Made by a program: the position numbers and the translations under genes. The notes under the pieces were generated by a model that was given only the letters and a program-made list of their open reading frames with translations, searched no databases and was not told where the DNA came from. Below are positions 41,039-50,708 of a DNA stretch of 64,000 bases, piece by piece. Position 1 is the first letter of the stretch, and each line of letters opens with the position of its first letter. The stretch comes from RHKX01 sp963745755 (GTDB lineage Bacteria > Actinomycetota > Thermoleophilia > Solirubrobacterales > 70-9), in assembly GCA_963745755.1 (NCBI GenBank), contig CAVUYP010000001.1, positions 248,001 to 312,000 of the forward strand. The letters are read 5' to 3'.

Positions 41039-42943
41039 ATGATACAAGTCGCACGCGGCATTCGTTTAGGCGGATCACTGGCGATCGCTCTAACGATTGG
41101 CTCCGCTCGCGTTTCGATCGCCGCAAGCCCTTCGGTTGAAGCGGCGTTGAAACTGGTTCCCGTTCAAACCGACGTCGCGTTCGATACGCCGTCCGAAGCC
41201 GAGTTGGCCAAATGCAACATCAAGGCCGAAGCCGTCGATGGGCGCACCGGCTGGGTTGTCCGTGGCCCGGGCTCTGAGCTGCTGCGGCAGTTCGTCGACA
41301 CGAACAGCGACAACGTCGTCGATCAATGGTGCTACTACAGCGGGGGAATCGAGGTCTATCGCGATATCGATTCGAATTTCAACGGCAAGGCCGACCAATA
41401 CCGCTGGCTGAACACGAGCGGCAGCCGTTGGGGCCTCGACCGGGACGAGGATGGCAAGATCGACGCCTGGAAGGTCATCTCCGCCGAAGAGGTCTGCGCC
41501 GAAGCGGTCGAAGCGCTGGCGCGTCGGGATCAGAACCGCTTTCAGCGGCTGCTGCTGACGCCGGAAGAACTTAAAGCACTTGGAATTAGCGGTGATCGCG
41601 AGCAGAACCTGGCCGAGAAAATCGACGCCGCCCCAGCCAAATTCAAAGCCTTGGCCGCCAAGCAAAAGTCGCTGACCGCCAACTCGAATTGGGAGCAGTT
41701 CGGCGGCATGAAGCCAGGCTTGGTTCCGGAAGGAACGGACGGTCTCAAGCAAGACTTGATGGTCTATGAAAACGTCGTCTCGATGGTGGAAACCGAGGGC
41801 AAGCATACGCAAGTCCAGATCGGCACTTTGGTCCGCGTGGGCGACCATTGGCGTTTGCTCGAAGCTCCCCTGCCACTGGACGAGGACCTGACCGAGTTGG
41901 CCGACAGCGGCGTTTTCTTCCGCACCGTAATGCGCAATCGCGTGGATTCAGGCGCCGGCGGCGGACTTCCCGACTCGAAAACTCAAGAGTTGCTGGCTCG
42001 CTTGGAAAAGCTCGACAAGGCCTCGGGCCAAGGCGAGCAAACGGCCAACATCGCCGAACGCTGCGACATTATTGAGCAGATCGCCGCCAACGCCGCCTCG
42101 CCCGAAGATCGAGCCCAGTGGCTGCGGAGCCTGGCCGAAACGTTGAGCGCCTCGGTGCAGTCAGGCACATATCCTGAGGCCCTGGAGCGTCTCAAGGCCC
42201 TGGGTGACAAGTTAGCCAGCGAACGAGAAAGCGCCGACCTGGCAGCTTACGTAAGGTTTCGCTATCTCACGGCTGAATACAATCAGAACCTGCAGGGAGA
42301 AGACGTCGACTTTGCCAAGGTTCAGAAGCAATGGCTGCAGAACCTGGAGCAATACGTCGCCGACTACCCCAACAGCCCTGATGCGGCCGAAGCGATGTTG
42401 CAGTTGGGCATTGCCGAGGAATTTGCTGGGGAAGAAGACGGGGCCAAGAAGTGGTATGGCGAGGTCGTCGACCGCTTCCCGGACTCTCCGTCGGCCCAAA
42501 AAGCTGCTGGGGCCGCCACCCGACTCGACAGCGTCGGCAAGGCGATTCGCCTGCGAGGCCCTAGCCCTAACGGAAAAACGGTCGACCTGAGCCAGTTCCG
42601 CGGCAAGGTGGCGTTGATCCAATACTGGGCCACCTGGTGCGAACCGTGTAAGTCCGACCTGGCCCAAATTCGCGAATTGCAGGCGAAATACGGCAAGGAA
42701 GGCTTCGTCGTGATCAGCGTCAGCCTCGACAGCCACAAGAACGAGCTGATCAGCTTCCTGAGATCCAATGCGCTGCCTTGGTATCACATCTACGAAGACG
42801 GCGGCCTGGATAGCCGGCTTGCCAATGAACTGGGAATCCTGACGCTGCCCACCATGCTGCTGATCGACAAGCAGGGCAAAGTGGCCAACCGCAATGCCAA
42901 TGTGGCGGGTCTCGACCGCGAGATCAAAGAGTTGCTGCGTTAG
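41039..42943 (+). CDS. TlpA-type thioredoxin with EF-hand-like repeats, secreted
   Basis: I start at ATG 41039, eight bases after AAGGA (41026-41030). The 634-residue product has a signal peptide (GGSLAIALTIGSARVSIAAS), then three Asp/Asn-rich calcium-loop-like repeats: DTNSDNVVDQW, DIDSNFNGKADQY and DRDEDGKIDAW. A helical middle with one TPR-like unit (SPDAAEAMLQLGIAEEFAGE) leads to a C-terminal AhpC/TSA-TlpA domain: VDLSQFRGKVALIQYWATWC with the WCEPCK redox motif, FVVISVSLDSHKNELISFLR and the cis-Pro LGILTLPTMLLIDKQGKV. It is likely a periplasmic thiol-disulfide reductase. The frame is intact, and a terminator follows. Confidence 0.88.
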   Translation: MIQVARGIRLGGSLAIALTIGSARVSIAASPSVEAALKLVPVQTDVAFDTPSEAELAKCNIKAEAVDGRTGWVVRGPGSELLRQFVDTNSDNVVDQWCYYSGGIEVYRDIDSNFNGKADQYRWLNTSGSRWGLDRDEDGKIDAWKVISAEEVCAEAVEALARRDQNRFQRLLLTPEELKALGISGDREQNLAEKIDAAPAKFKALAAKQKSLTANSNWEQFGGMKPGLVPEGTDGLKQDLMVYENVVSMVETEGKHTQVQIGTLVRVGDHWRLLEAPLPLDEDLTELADSGVFFRTVMRNRVDSGAGGGLPDSKTQELLARLEKLDKASGQGEQTANIAERCDIIEQIAANAASPEDRAQWLRSLAETLSASVQSGTYPEALERLKALGDKLASERESADLAAYVRFRYLTAEYNQNLQGEDVDFAKVQKQWLQNLEQYVADYPNSPDAAEAMLQLGIAEEFAGEEDGAKKWYGEVVDRFPDSPSAQKAAGAATRLDSVGKAIRLRGPSPNGKTVDLSQFRGKVALIQYWATWCEPCKSDLAQIRELQAKYGKEGFVVISVSLDSHKNELISFLRSNALPWYHIYEDGGLDSRLANELGILTLPTMLLIDKQGKVANRNANVAGLDREIKELLR

Positions 42944-42984
42944 TCGCGAGCTCGGCGTCTCGCCGTATCCCGGGGGGGTTACAA

Positions 42985-43022
42985 AACACAGCCCAGGCGG
43001 TCGATTCCGCCTGGGCTGTGTT
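42985..43022 (+). terminator. Hairpin terminator after the TlpA-type gene
   Basis: A 16-bp perfect stem (42985-43000 with 43007-43022) with a six-base loop, flanked by AAAA on the left and TTCGTTT on the right. It lies about 40 bases past the stop. The symmetry would allow action in both directions. Confidence 0.8.
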
Positions 43023-43272
43023 CGTTTGTAAAATCTGCCAAATTCGGGCAAGCATGGGTTCCAAGTGGATTTGCGGCGCGCAACGTCGGAACCGACGCAG
43101 CCGCATAAGGTTGCATTGTTCGACGGGGCCTGCTCGCCGGGCTGAAGCAAAGCGAATGTCCATTGGCACAAAACTCGCGTTGCGATACCTTCGCCGAGCC
43201 CGACAGGATGTCGGCTCAATCTACTACGGCCTCCCGCATAGGCCAACGAAGGGAATCTCGGAGCGCAGACCC

Positions 43273-43539
43273 ATGTTCTTACTCGAATCCACGGCGTTGA
43301 TTTATTGTTTGGCGATTATTCAGGGCGTCGGACTCGCCAGCGCGTGCCTGGCCCGCTGGGGCGAGGGCTCCATTCGCCAGACATCCTTTCAGCGTTTCTT
43401 CCTGGGCTGCCTGGCTCTGGTCGGCGCCGCGACCATGGCAGCCATGCTCGTCGGGCCCGGAGCGTGCGTGATGAGCGGCGCGAGCATGGCCGTGATGGTG
43501 CTTACGGCCACGTGGGACTTCGGCGCCGCCGTCCTTTAA
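43273..43539 (+). CDS. Small membrane protein
   Basis: From ATG 43273, 88 residues with two or three helices: MFLLESTALIYCLAIIQGVG, FQRFFLGCLALVGAATMAAM and SGASMAVMVLTATWDFGAAV. CGGAG lies at 43259-43263. An open frame extends upstream, but it is Arg/Cys-rich and unlike protein. I know no characterised family; similar short proteins occur in planctomycetes. Confidence 0.5.
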   Translation: MFLLESTALIYCLAIIQGVGLASACLARWGEGSIRQTSFQRFFLGCLALVGAATMAAMLVGPGACVMSGASMAVMVLTATWDFGAAVL

Positions 43540-43945
43540 CTAACCCGCAAGCTCGGGTCTCGCCACGGCCGGTCGTCCGTTATGGGATGCATGGCTGGCA
43601 CTGCGCATCTGACGCAGCGTCTTCGCCGCTCAGCCATTGCGCAACTCATTGTCGTCACAAGCGTTACTATCCTGCCTCATGATCCGAAAACTGGCGCGCC
43701 TCCGCCAGGATCCGCAAAATCGAAAAAAAGGTTCCCTTCGGAACTGCTTCCAACCGAAAAGCTATTAGCAGGCAATTTGATCGGGTACCGAGGTTGCGCC
43801 GGGGGGAACCATCGCAACTTCCAGGACCAGGCCGGGCGCGAATGAAGCGCTTCGGTCCCCTCCTCCATGACCTCGCCCGCCGATCTCCGCGCTTGGAAGC
43901 GCAAACATTAGGCTCTTTGCCGTGATCCATAGGAGGAGGGGAAGC
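43540..43945. other. Intergenic region, 400 bases
   Basis: No gene. A strong ribosome binding site AGGAGGAGGGG (43931-43941) precedes the next gene. Confidence 0.35.
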
Positions 43946-45163
43946 ATGCACCGCTTCAACGTGGCATGGGCGATTACCGCGATCGCCCTGCTGTCGCCAA
44001 CGATCGTGTTGGCGTCAGACAAACAGACTGGTCAGCAAATTGCTGACACGCTCAAACAAAGCGGACGCCTCGTCGGCTTTCGCATCGGCGTGAAGTACCA
44101 AACAGGGACCGCCTGGCTGAAAGGGCATGTCAGCAGCGAGGAGCAGAAAGCTCTGGCGGTAGAGATGACTCGCCAAATGCCCGAAGTGTCCCAGGTCATC
44201 GACGAATTGACGATCGAGCAGTCGGCAGAAACCGCCGGGCCGGTGTTACGATCGGTCGCTAACCAGTCTGCCGCGGTTCAGCAGCCCGAGTCTGCTCCGT
44301 CGGAACCGCTGGTTGCCGAAGAGCCGGTCGTGCGGGCGGCGAAAACGCCGCGCGGCATGGCGGGCGGCCTGGTGCGACCGGACGAGCCGACCATCGATCC
44401 GAACGTTCAAACCACGGCTGGCATCCTGAACCTGCGCTCCGGCGCTTCGCGTGCCAGCAGCGACCGGCCGATTATCCGCCGCCGCCGGGTTTCCTCGCAG
44501 CCGACCGCCAAAGCGGCGCCTGCCGTGCGGTCGACGCCCAGCATGATGCAAGTCGCCATGCCTGACGTCACCGACGCCCAAGGTCGCAAAATGAAACTGA
44601 TTCCGCTGGTCAGGGGCGCCGACGGCAAACTGGTTCCGCTCGATCCCGCCATGGCCGAGCGCATGAGCCAGGAGAATTCCGCCGCGCCGACGAGAACGGC
44701 TCAGGCGACACGGAAGAGTTCGGCCCCGGCAAAAGGGCTTCGCCGCGGCAAGCCGATGCCGATCGCCACTCGCAATCACGGCGGCGGCCCCATGCCTGTC
44801 GCCTACAACCGAAGCAACATGCAGGGAGAGTTCCAGGGAGACTATGTGGCCGAGCCGGTCCCGGCGATGGGAGGCGTGCCCGGGGCGCCGCTTCCCGCTA
44901 CCATGGGCGGTCCGGTTCCGATGGGCGGCCCCGCACCGGCCTACTACGATCAGCCGGCGGTTCCCAACTATGCCTGGCCCAGCTACGCTGCCCATCCCAA
45001 CTATGCGGCTTTGACCTATCCGAAGCAATACTCGCCTACGGCCTGGCCGTATATCGGCCCCTTCTATCCTTATCCCCAAGTTCCGCTTGGATGGCGTAAG
45101 GTGACGTTGGAGTGGGACGATGGCTGGTGGTTCCTCGACTTCGACGATAAGAATTGCCGTTAA
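43946..45163 (+). CDS. Secreted BON-like protein with conserved aromatic C-terminus
   Basis: ATG 43946 follows AGGAGGAGGGG. Signal peptide VAWAITAIALLSPTIVLA. Residues 25-90 resemble a BON domain (IADTLKQSGRLVGFRIGVKY, AWLKGHVSSEEQKALAVEMT, VSQVIDELTI). A Pro/Ala/Arg-rich linker follows, and the C-terminal 70 residues are dense in Tyr, Trp and Pro: PNYAWPSYAAHPNYAALTYP, PTAWPYIGPFYPYPQVPLGW and RKVTLEWDDGWWFLDFDDK. That tail is strongly conserved in planctomycetes in my experience, but its function is not known to me. BON domains bind phospholipid membranes, which suggests an envelope-associated role. The frame is intact, and a terminator follows. Confidence 0.78.
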   Translation: MHRFNVAWAITAIALLSPTIVLASDKQTGQQIADTLKQSGRLVGFRIGVKYQTGTAWLKGHVSSEEQKALAVEMTRQMPEVSQVIDELTIEQSAETAGPVLRSVANQSAAVQQPESAPSEPLVAEEPVVRAAKTPRGMAGGLVRPDEPTIDPNVQTTAGILNLRSGASRASSDRPIIRRRRVSSQPTAKAAPAVRSTPSMMQVAMPDVTDAQGRKMKLIPLVRGADGKLVPLDPAMAERMSQENSAAPTRTAQATRKSSAPAKGLRRGKPMPIATRNHGGGPMPVAYNRSNMQGEFQGDYVAEPVPAMGGVPGAPLPATMGGPVPMGGPAPAYYDQPAVPNYAWPSYAAHPNYAALTYPKQYSPTAWPYIGPFYPYPQVPLGWRKVTLEWDDGWWFLDFDDKNCR

Positions 45164-45198
45164 GCCGGCCCGTCTACTGCTTGCATGCCCATCCCACA

Positions 45199-45240
45199 GA
45201 GCCCCCCGGCTGGAGCGATCCGCCGGGGGGCTCTTTTTTT
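45199..45240 (+). terminator. Rho-independent terminator
   Basis: A 12-bp perfect GC-rich stem (GAGCCCCCCGGC at 45199-45210, GCCGGGGGGCTC at 45222-45233) followed by seven T. It ends the BON-like gene's transcript. Confidence 0.93.
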
Positions 45241-45453
45241 GGCGCGGCGGGATTTTTCGACAAAATCGGAAAAAGCCGCAAGTTCATCCCCCCTTATCAC
45301 GATACATAGGTCTAGCCCTTGCGGATTCTTCCTGAGTTCTCAGCAAGCACCGTACGGACTCAAACAACTCGCGTTTCGGTAGAGCCCTAGTCGCGAGTCG
45401 GCCAATCAGGTCACGAGAGGTCCGGCCAGTTCAGGTCACCAGAGGTATTGACC

Positions 45454-46038
45454 ATGTCGCGAAAGTTCGTCGATGCTCCCGCCCTCATGCTGTTGGCATC
45501 GCTCGCCTTAGGGGTCTCGGGGTGCACCTGGCCGCTAAATTCGCAATTCAGCAGCCCTTCGGTTCACCTTCCCGTGCCGGTTCCGGTGAGCCCTTACTTC
45601 CAGAAGGAACAGGAAGACAAGTTCTGGATGCGAGAGCGATACGCCCGGGTGCCGATCCTCGGTCCGATCACCGCCGGCGGACCTGCGGTGGCTCTAGACC
45701 CTCCTTCGCCCGACGAAGTCATGCGGGCGCTTGAGCGGGCTCGTCCCGTGGAAGGCGGCTTCCCCGGATTGCACGAGGTGCAGCGAAACAACGTGCGGAT
45801 GGTGGTCGAGCCGCTGGCCGATTACGTCGATCCGCCTCGCGTGTACCCGTTGATCGGCCCGGCGCAGCTCCATCATGCTCACTACAAGTGCATCATCTAC
45901 TTTACCGAAGTCACCCGCGTCGGCTGGCCGGTGCCCTACACCACCGTCGATGAGGACTCCCAGGAAGTGATTTATATCGACCACAACCACTTCCACATGG
46001 TCGGCAACGTCGACGATGGTCCCGGCGGCAATCTGTAA
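45454..46038 (+). CDS. Conserved planctomycete lipoprotein
   Basis: The start is ATG 45454 after AGAGG (45441-45445). The leader MLLASLALGVSGCTWP has a good lipobox (VSGC). The mature part includes SPYFQKEQEDKFWMRERYAR, PILGPITAGGPAVALDPPSP, VEPLADYVDPPRVYPLIGPA and the C-terminal core AHYKCIIYFTEVTRVGWPVP, VIYIDHNHFHMVG. No catalytic signature is evident. The gene is intact. It lies in the same orientation between the BON-like gene and the TPR/ExbB cluster but behind its own spacer. Confidence 0.65.
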   Translation: MSRKFVDAPALMLLASLALGVSGCTWPLNSQFSSPSVHLPVPVPVSPYFQKEQEDKFWMRERYARVPILGPITAGGPAVALDPPSPDEVMRALERARPVEGGFPGLHEVQRNNVRMVVEPLADYVDPPRVYPLIGPAQLHHAHYKCIIYFTEVTRVGWPVPYTTVDEDSQEVIYIDHNHFHMVGNVDDGPGGNL

Positions 46039-46192
46039 GCGACGGGTCTTCCCTCTCGGCACTGTATCGCAACTTCGAGCCAGCAATTCCGCACGCCACC
46101 GAGAAAGCGAGGACTTGTCGCCCCAGACGCGGCAGGGGTAGGATAAGTACCAGGCTGAGAACGTTTTCCGGCGCACGGTTGCTCGCCCCGCG

Positions 46193-49100
46193 ATGCATGC
46201 TTCCAAGAAATTTGTTCTTGCATGCGGCCTGATCATGGCCGCCTTATTCGGGCCAAGCGTTTCGGCGGGGCCTGCCGAGGATCACTACGCGGTGGCGGCG
46301 GGGCACTATCAACAGCGCCGCTGGAAGCTGGCCGCGGAAGAATTCCGCAGCTTTCTGGCCGACTACCCCCAGCACGCAAAGGCCCCTCGCGCCACGTTCT
46401 ACCTGGCTGAATCTTTGGTCCAGTTGCGCGAGTTTTCCGCGGCGGTCGGGCTGTTTCGAGAGTTCCGGCGCCTGGCGCCTCAAGACCGCCTGGCCGCCAA
46501 GGCGCTGTTTCGGGCCGGCGAAGCCGCCTATTTCGCAGGCCGCCTGGCAGACGCCGAGCTTGATTTGAACGCTTTTCTACAAAGTTCGCCCGACAGCCCG
46601 CTTTGCGGTTACGTGTTCCCGTACCTGGGAGACATCGCCGTCCAACAGCACGACCCGGCCAAAGCGCAGAGTTTTTTCACTGAAGGCCTGGAACGCTTCC
46701 CTCAAGGCGCCTTGCAGGACGATTGCCGATACGGGCTGGCGCAGCCTGGGAAGAACAAGGAAAGATTGAAGACGCCCAGCGACTCTATCTGGCTTTGGCC
46801 TCTAAGCGGGCCAGCCCCTGGGCGGACGACGCCCAATTCCGGCTCGGCGCCAGCCAATACGCCGCCGGCGACTACGTCGACGCGGCCGAGACCTTCGATG
46901 CCTTTGAAACCGAGTTTGCCAACAGCGAGTGGAGGGACAAGGCGTCGCTCGCCGCCGGACAGTCGCTGTTCTACTTGCAAAACTACGATCCGGCCATGTC
47001 CCGTTTTCAGGCTCTCGCCGACCGGCCGGACGTCGCGTCGGAAGCCCGCTACTGGATCGGCCTGACGCTCAAGGCCCGGCACGCCTGGGACGCCGCCGCC
47101 AGCGCGTTGCTGGCGGTCGCCGAGCAAAGCGACGAGCAACCGCTGGCCCCGGCAATGCGATTCCACGCGGGCGATGCACTGGTGCAAGCGCATAAACTGC
47201 AAGAGGCCAACGCCCAATTCGATCGGGTGCTCCAGCGCTGGCCAGACAGCGACTATGCAGATGACTGCTGGTTAGGCAAGCTCCATGCGGCGCTTTCGCT
47301 GGACGACCACGCGGGCGTCGATCGTCTGGCCGCCGAGTTCGACCAGCGTTTTCCCAAGAGCCCGCTCAAGAGCGCAGTCGAACGCACCCAGGCCCGTTCG
47401 TTCCTGGCCCGGAATCAACCCGACAAGGCGATCAAGCTTCTGGAGCGGCTGACGGAATCAGAGGCCGAATCAACTCCCTCTGCGACGGCAGCGGCTCATA
47501 CGGTTGCCACCGACCACTACCTGCTGGCGCTCGGCTATCTGGATCTCGAACGTTACCAGGATGCCTTGAAATGGCTTGAACCGGCGCTGGCCCTGCCTTC
47601 CGGAACCCTCAAAGTCGACGCCCAGCGCACTCAGGCGACGGCCTTGGTCGGATTGGGCGACTATGCCGCGGCCATCGCTCCCCTGCAGGCTTACCTGGCG
47701 GCCCATGACGAAGGCGAAGAAGCCGCTTGGGGCCGGGCCGAACTATCGATCTGCCTGGCGCGAAGCAAGCAACTGCAACAGGCCAAACAGACCTATGCGG
47801 AACTGTTGAGCCGCCATGCCGGCAACAAACTGCTTGCTCCGACGGCTGCGGCCTTGGCCGAGGCGTCGTTGGCGGCTGGCGACCGGTCCTGGTCGTCGGA
47901 ACTTTTCGCCTCGCTAACGCGCGAAGGCAACTCGGACGATTATGTCGCCCGCGGCCTGTCCGGGCTGGCCTGGAACCAGCAGCAGTCGGGTGAAACGGAG
48001 CAAGCCGCCGCGACGTTTGCTCAGCTCCTCGAGCGATTTCCCAAGCACCGACTGGCTGCCGAAGCGGCCCTGGTCCGAGGCCAGCTCTTGGAGCAACTCG
48101 AGCAGCGTCAGGACGCCGTGGCCATGTATCGCCGCGTGCTTGACGACTATGCGGACAGCCCGCATCGGGCGCCGGCCCTGCTCGGCGCCGCTCGGGTCAG
48201 CCAGCAGCTCGGCCAGGACGCCGATGCGGCGGCGTTTTACCAGCGGCTCGATCAGGAATTCCCGGAATTGCCCGAACGTGAATCGGTGCTGTATGAATGG
48301 GCCTGGGCGTTAAAAAAGTTAAATAAGGCGGCCGAGGCCGATCTGCTGTTCGAACGGCTCCGCAACGCGGCGCCCCGCGGCCCGTTTTGGGCCGACGCCG
48401 TGTATCGCCTGGCCGAGCGCACAAGCAAGCAGAGAAGTACGACCGGGCCAATCAGCTTTTGACCGAGTTGCTCTCAGGCGATGCAGGCCCCAAGGTCATG
48501 CCTCACGCCTTGTACTTGCAAGCCCAGGTCGCCGTGAGCGAGAACAAATGGGACCGCGTGACGCCCCCGCTAACCCGTTTGATCGAGGAATTCCCTGACA
48601 GCCATTTGACGCCTTTGGCTCGCTATTTCGTGGCGGAGGCGGCCTATCGCCAAGGCGACTATGAAACAGCGGGCCGGGATTTCGAGGAATTGGCTGCAGC
48701 CAGCCGCGACAGCGAAGCGAGCTGGCTGCCGATGGTCGCATTGCGTCAGGCGCAGATCCTGGCTTTGCAAAAGAAGTGGCCCGAGGCGCTCGATTTGGCG
48801 CAGCGGATCGCCGCCGAACACCCCGATTTCGAACAGCAGTACGAGGTCGATTACCTGATCGGCCGCTGCCTGGCTAACGAAGGCCGATTTGACGAGGCGC
48901 GCGACGCTTACCGCAAAGTTACCCGCAGCAAAACCGGCGGCAAGACCGAAACAGCCGCCATGGCCCAGTGGATGATCGGGGAAAGTTATTTCCATCAAAA
49001 GAACTACGAGACGGCCGTGCGAGAGTATCTAAAGACGGAGATTCTCTACGCTTATCCGACCTGGCAGGCAGGCGCCTTGCTGCAAGCCGGCAAATGTCAT

Positions 49101-49235
49101 GAGATTCTGGGCGAATGGAAACAGGCCAGCGAACTGTACGCACGGCTGCTGAAGACGTATCCCGAAACGACGTTCGTGGAAGAAGCCTCGAACCGTCTGC
49201 GCGAGGCGCAGACGCAAGCCGAAGGCGAGAGTTGA
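46193..49235 (+). CDS. Large TPR protein, exported, first gene of the ExbB/ExbD cluster (two frameshifts)
   Basis: The composite of about 1,014 residues starts at ATG 46193 with a signal peptide (VLACGLIMAALFGPSVSAGP). The frame changes near 46740 and near 48430; the central 1.7 kb is one clean frame. At least 15 tetratricopeptide/YbgF-like repeats are visible, for example HYAVAAGHYQQRRWKLAAEE, AQFRLGASQYAAGDYVDAAE, AALVRGQLLEQLEQRQDAVA, SEASWLPMVALRQAQILALQ and WQAGALLQAGKCHEILGEWK. YbgF (CpoB) TPR proteins accompany Tol systems, and here too TolQ- and ExbD-like genes follow 40 and 1,045 bases later. I infer a periplasmic scaffold partner of that motor. Confidence 0.8.
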
Positions 49236-49276
49236 GCCGGCGGTCGAATGCACGCATTATCCGATTGAGGTCCCCT

Positions 49277-50152
49277 ATGCTCCCGATGAGAAAGTTGCCC
49301 CCACTGCGCTTCGCATTGCCGGCGGCGCTCACGGTTCTGGTCGTCGCCTGCGCCGCCATGGCGTTCGCGCAAACTTCGGACGGGGCGCCCTCGGAAGCGA
49401 CTGCGGAACAAGCGGAAGCGCCCCGCGAATCGCGCGGCACGGCGGCGCCCGTCTCGACGGGCGATCTGATTCCGCAGAAGAATCTGTTGCAAATCATGCA
49501 GGCCGGCGGCCTGCTCATGATTCCGATTCTGTTCTGTTCGTTCATCACGCTGGTGTTTGTATTCGAGCGGGCCGTCGCCTTGCGCCGCGGCCGCGTGATT
49601 CCCGGCCCGTTCGTCAAGCGGTTTTTACACCAACTCAGCGAAGGCCAACTCGACCGCGAGCAAGCTTTGGAGCTTTGCGAGCAAAGCCGCAGCGCGGCGG
49701 CCGGCGTGTTCGCCGCCGCCGTGCGCAAATGGGGCAAGCCGGCCGTGGAAGTGGAACAGGCCGTGCTCGACGCCGGCGAGCGAGCCTCCAACGGTTTGCG
49801 AAAGTACGTGCGCGTGTTCAACGCCGTTTCAACGATCACGCCGCTCTTGGGCTTGCTCGGCACGGTGTTGGGCATGATCAAGGCCTTCAACGACATTTCG
49901 ACCTCCGACGCCATGGGCCGGCCCGAGTTCCTGGCCCGCGGCATCAGCGAAGCTCTGATCACGACCGCCGCCGGATTGTCGATCGCCATCCCGGCCTTGG
50001 TCTGCTACCTGTTTTTCGTGGGCCGCGTCGATAAGTTGATTATTGAACTGGACGCGCTCGGCCAGCAAGTCGTCGCCGCAGTCTCGCTGGAAGGCTTGCA
50101 AACCGCCAGTCAAACAAAGCCGACCCGGGCCAGAAGAGAAACGGCCGCGTAA
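49277..50152 (+). CDS. MotA/TolQ/ExbB proton channel family protein
   Basis: I start at ATG 49277 (MLPMRKLPPLRFALP) after TGAGG. Unusually, a signal-peptide-like segment (ALTVLVVACAAMAFAQ) and a 40-residue acidic/Ala-rich part precede the standard three-helix ExbB body: LLMIPILFCSFITLVFVFER, VFNAVSTITPLLGLLGTVLG and TTAAGLSIAIPALVCYLFFV. The conserved LLGLLGTVLGMI and ISEALITTAAGLSIAIPAL motifs are intact, so it should form a proton channel with ExbD. The extra N-terminal export signal is common in the planctomycete and bacteroidete ExbB variants. The frame is intact. Confidence 0.9.
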   Translation: MLPMRKLPPLRFALPAALTVLVVACAAMAFAQTSDGAPSEATAEQAEAPRESRGTAAPVSTGDLIPQKNLLQIMQAGGLLMIPILFCSFITLVFVFERAVALRRGRVIPGPFVKRFLHQLSEGQLDREQALELCEQSRSAAAGVFAAAVRKWGKPAVEVEQAVLDAGERASNGLRKYVRVFNAVSTITPLLGLLGTVLGMIKAFNDISTSDAMGRPEFLARGISEALITTAAGLSIAIPALVCYLFFVGRVDKLIIELDALGQQVVAAVSLEGLQTASQTKPTRARRETAA

Positions 50153-50280
50153 ATAAAGGAAAGTTCCGCGTTTCAAAGGCCCCGTTGAAAGCTCCAAAGT
50201 CCGAGCTCGGAAACAAGCAAGACGTCATGGCTGCAAGCTCCTAACTCCTCTCTCTTCTTCTCCTAACTCCTCAGTCCGCC

Positions 50281-50704
50281 ATGCCGCTCAAAACGCACGC
50301 AGACGAAGCTCCCTCGCTCAACCTGACCTCGATGGTTGACGTGTTGTTTTGTCTGATCTTGTTCTTCATGGCGGCTAGCAAGTTCACGGAGTTGGAACGC
50401 AAGATCGGGTTGCAAGTGCCGGAAGTCGCGGACCGGGGAGGCGCTGACCGACGCGCCGGCGAAGAAAACCATCAACGTCTATCGCGACGGCGTGATTGAA
50501 CTGGACAAAAAACAGGTCGGCAGCCTGCAAGAACTCACGGACCTGCTGGCCGAAGCAAAGCGGCAGTACCCGGATGTCGGCGTCATGATCCGCGGAGACG
50601 GCGAAGGCCGCTATCAAAGGGTGGCTGAAGCGCTCAACGCCTGCAAACAGGCAGGCATCTCGGAACTGGCGATTTCGGTCCGGCTGGCCAATCCGCCGAG
50701 GTAG
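50281..50704 (+). CDS. Biopolymer transport protein ExbD (one frameshift)
   Basis: ATG 50281. N-terminal cytoplasmic tail, then the single helix NLTSMVDVLFCLILFFMAAS, which contains the essential Asp of ExbD/TolR. After a slip near 50430 the periplasmic domain continues: INVYRDGVIELDKKQVGSLQ, LLAEAKRQYPDVGVMIRGDG and VAEALNACKQAGISELAISV, ending at 50704. This is a complete ExbD of about 140 residues. It is followed after 4 bases by the next gene, so the three are likely one operon. Confidence 0.88.
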
Positions 50705-50708
50705 TTTG

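Noticed and set aside
50238..50275. Direct repeat CTCCTAACTCCTC before exbD
   Set aside because: Only two copies in a pyrimidine-rich spacer; no feature can be supported.
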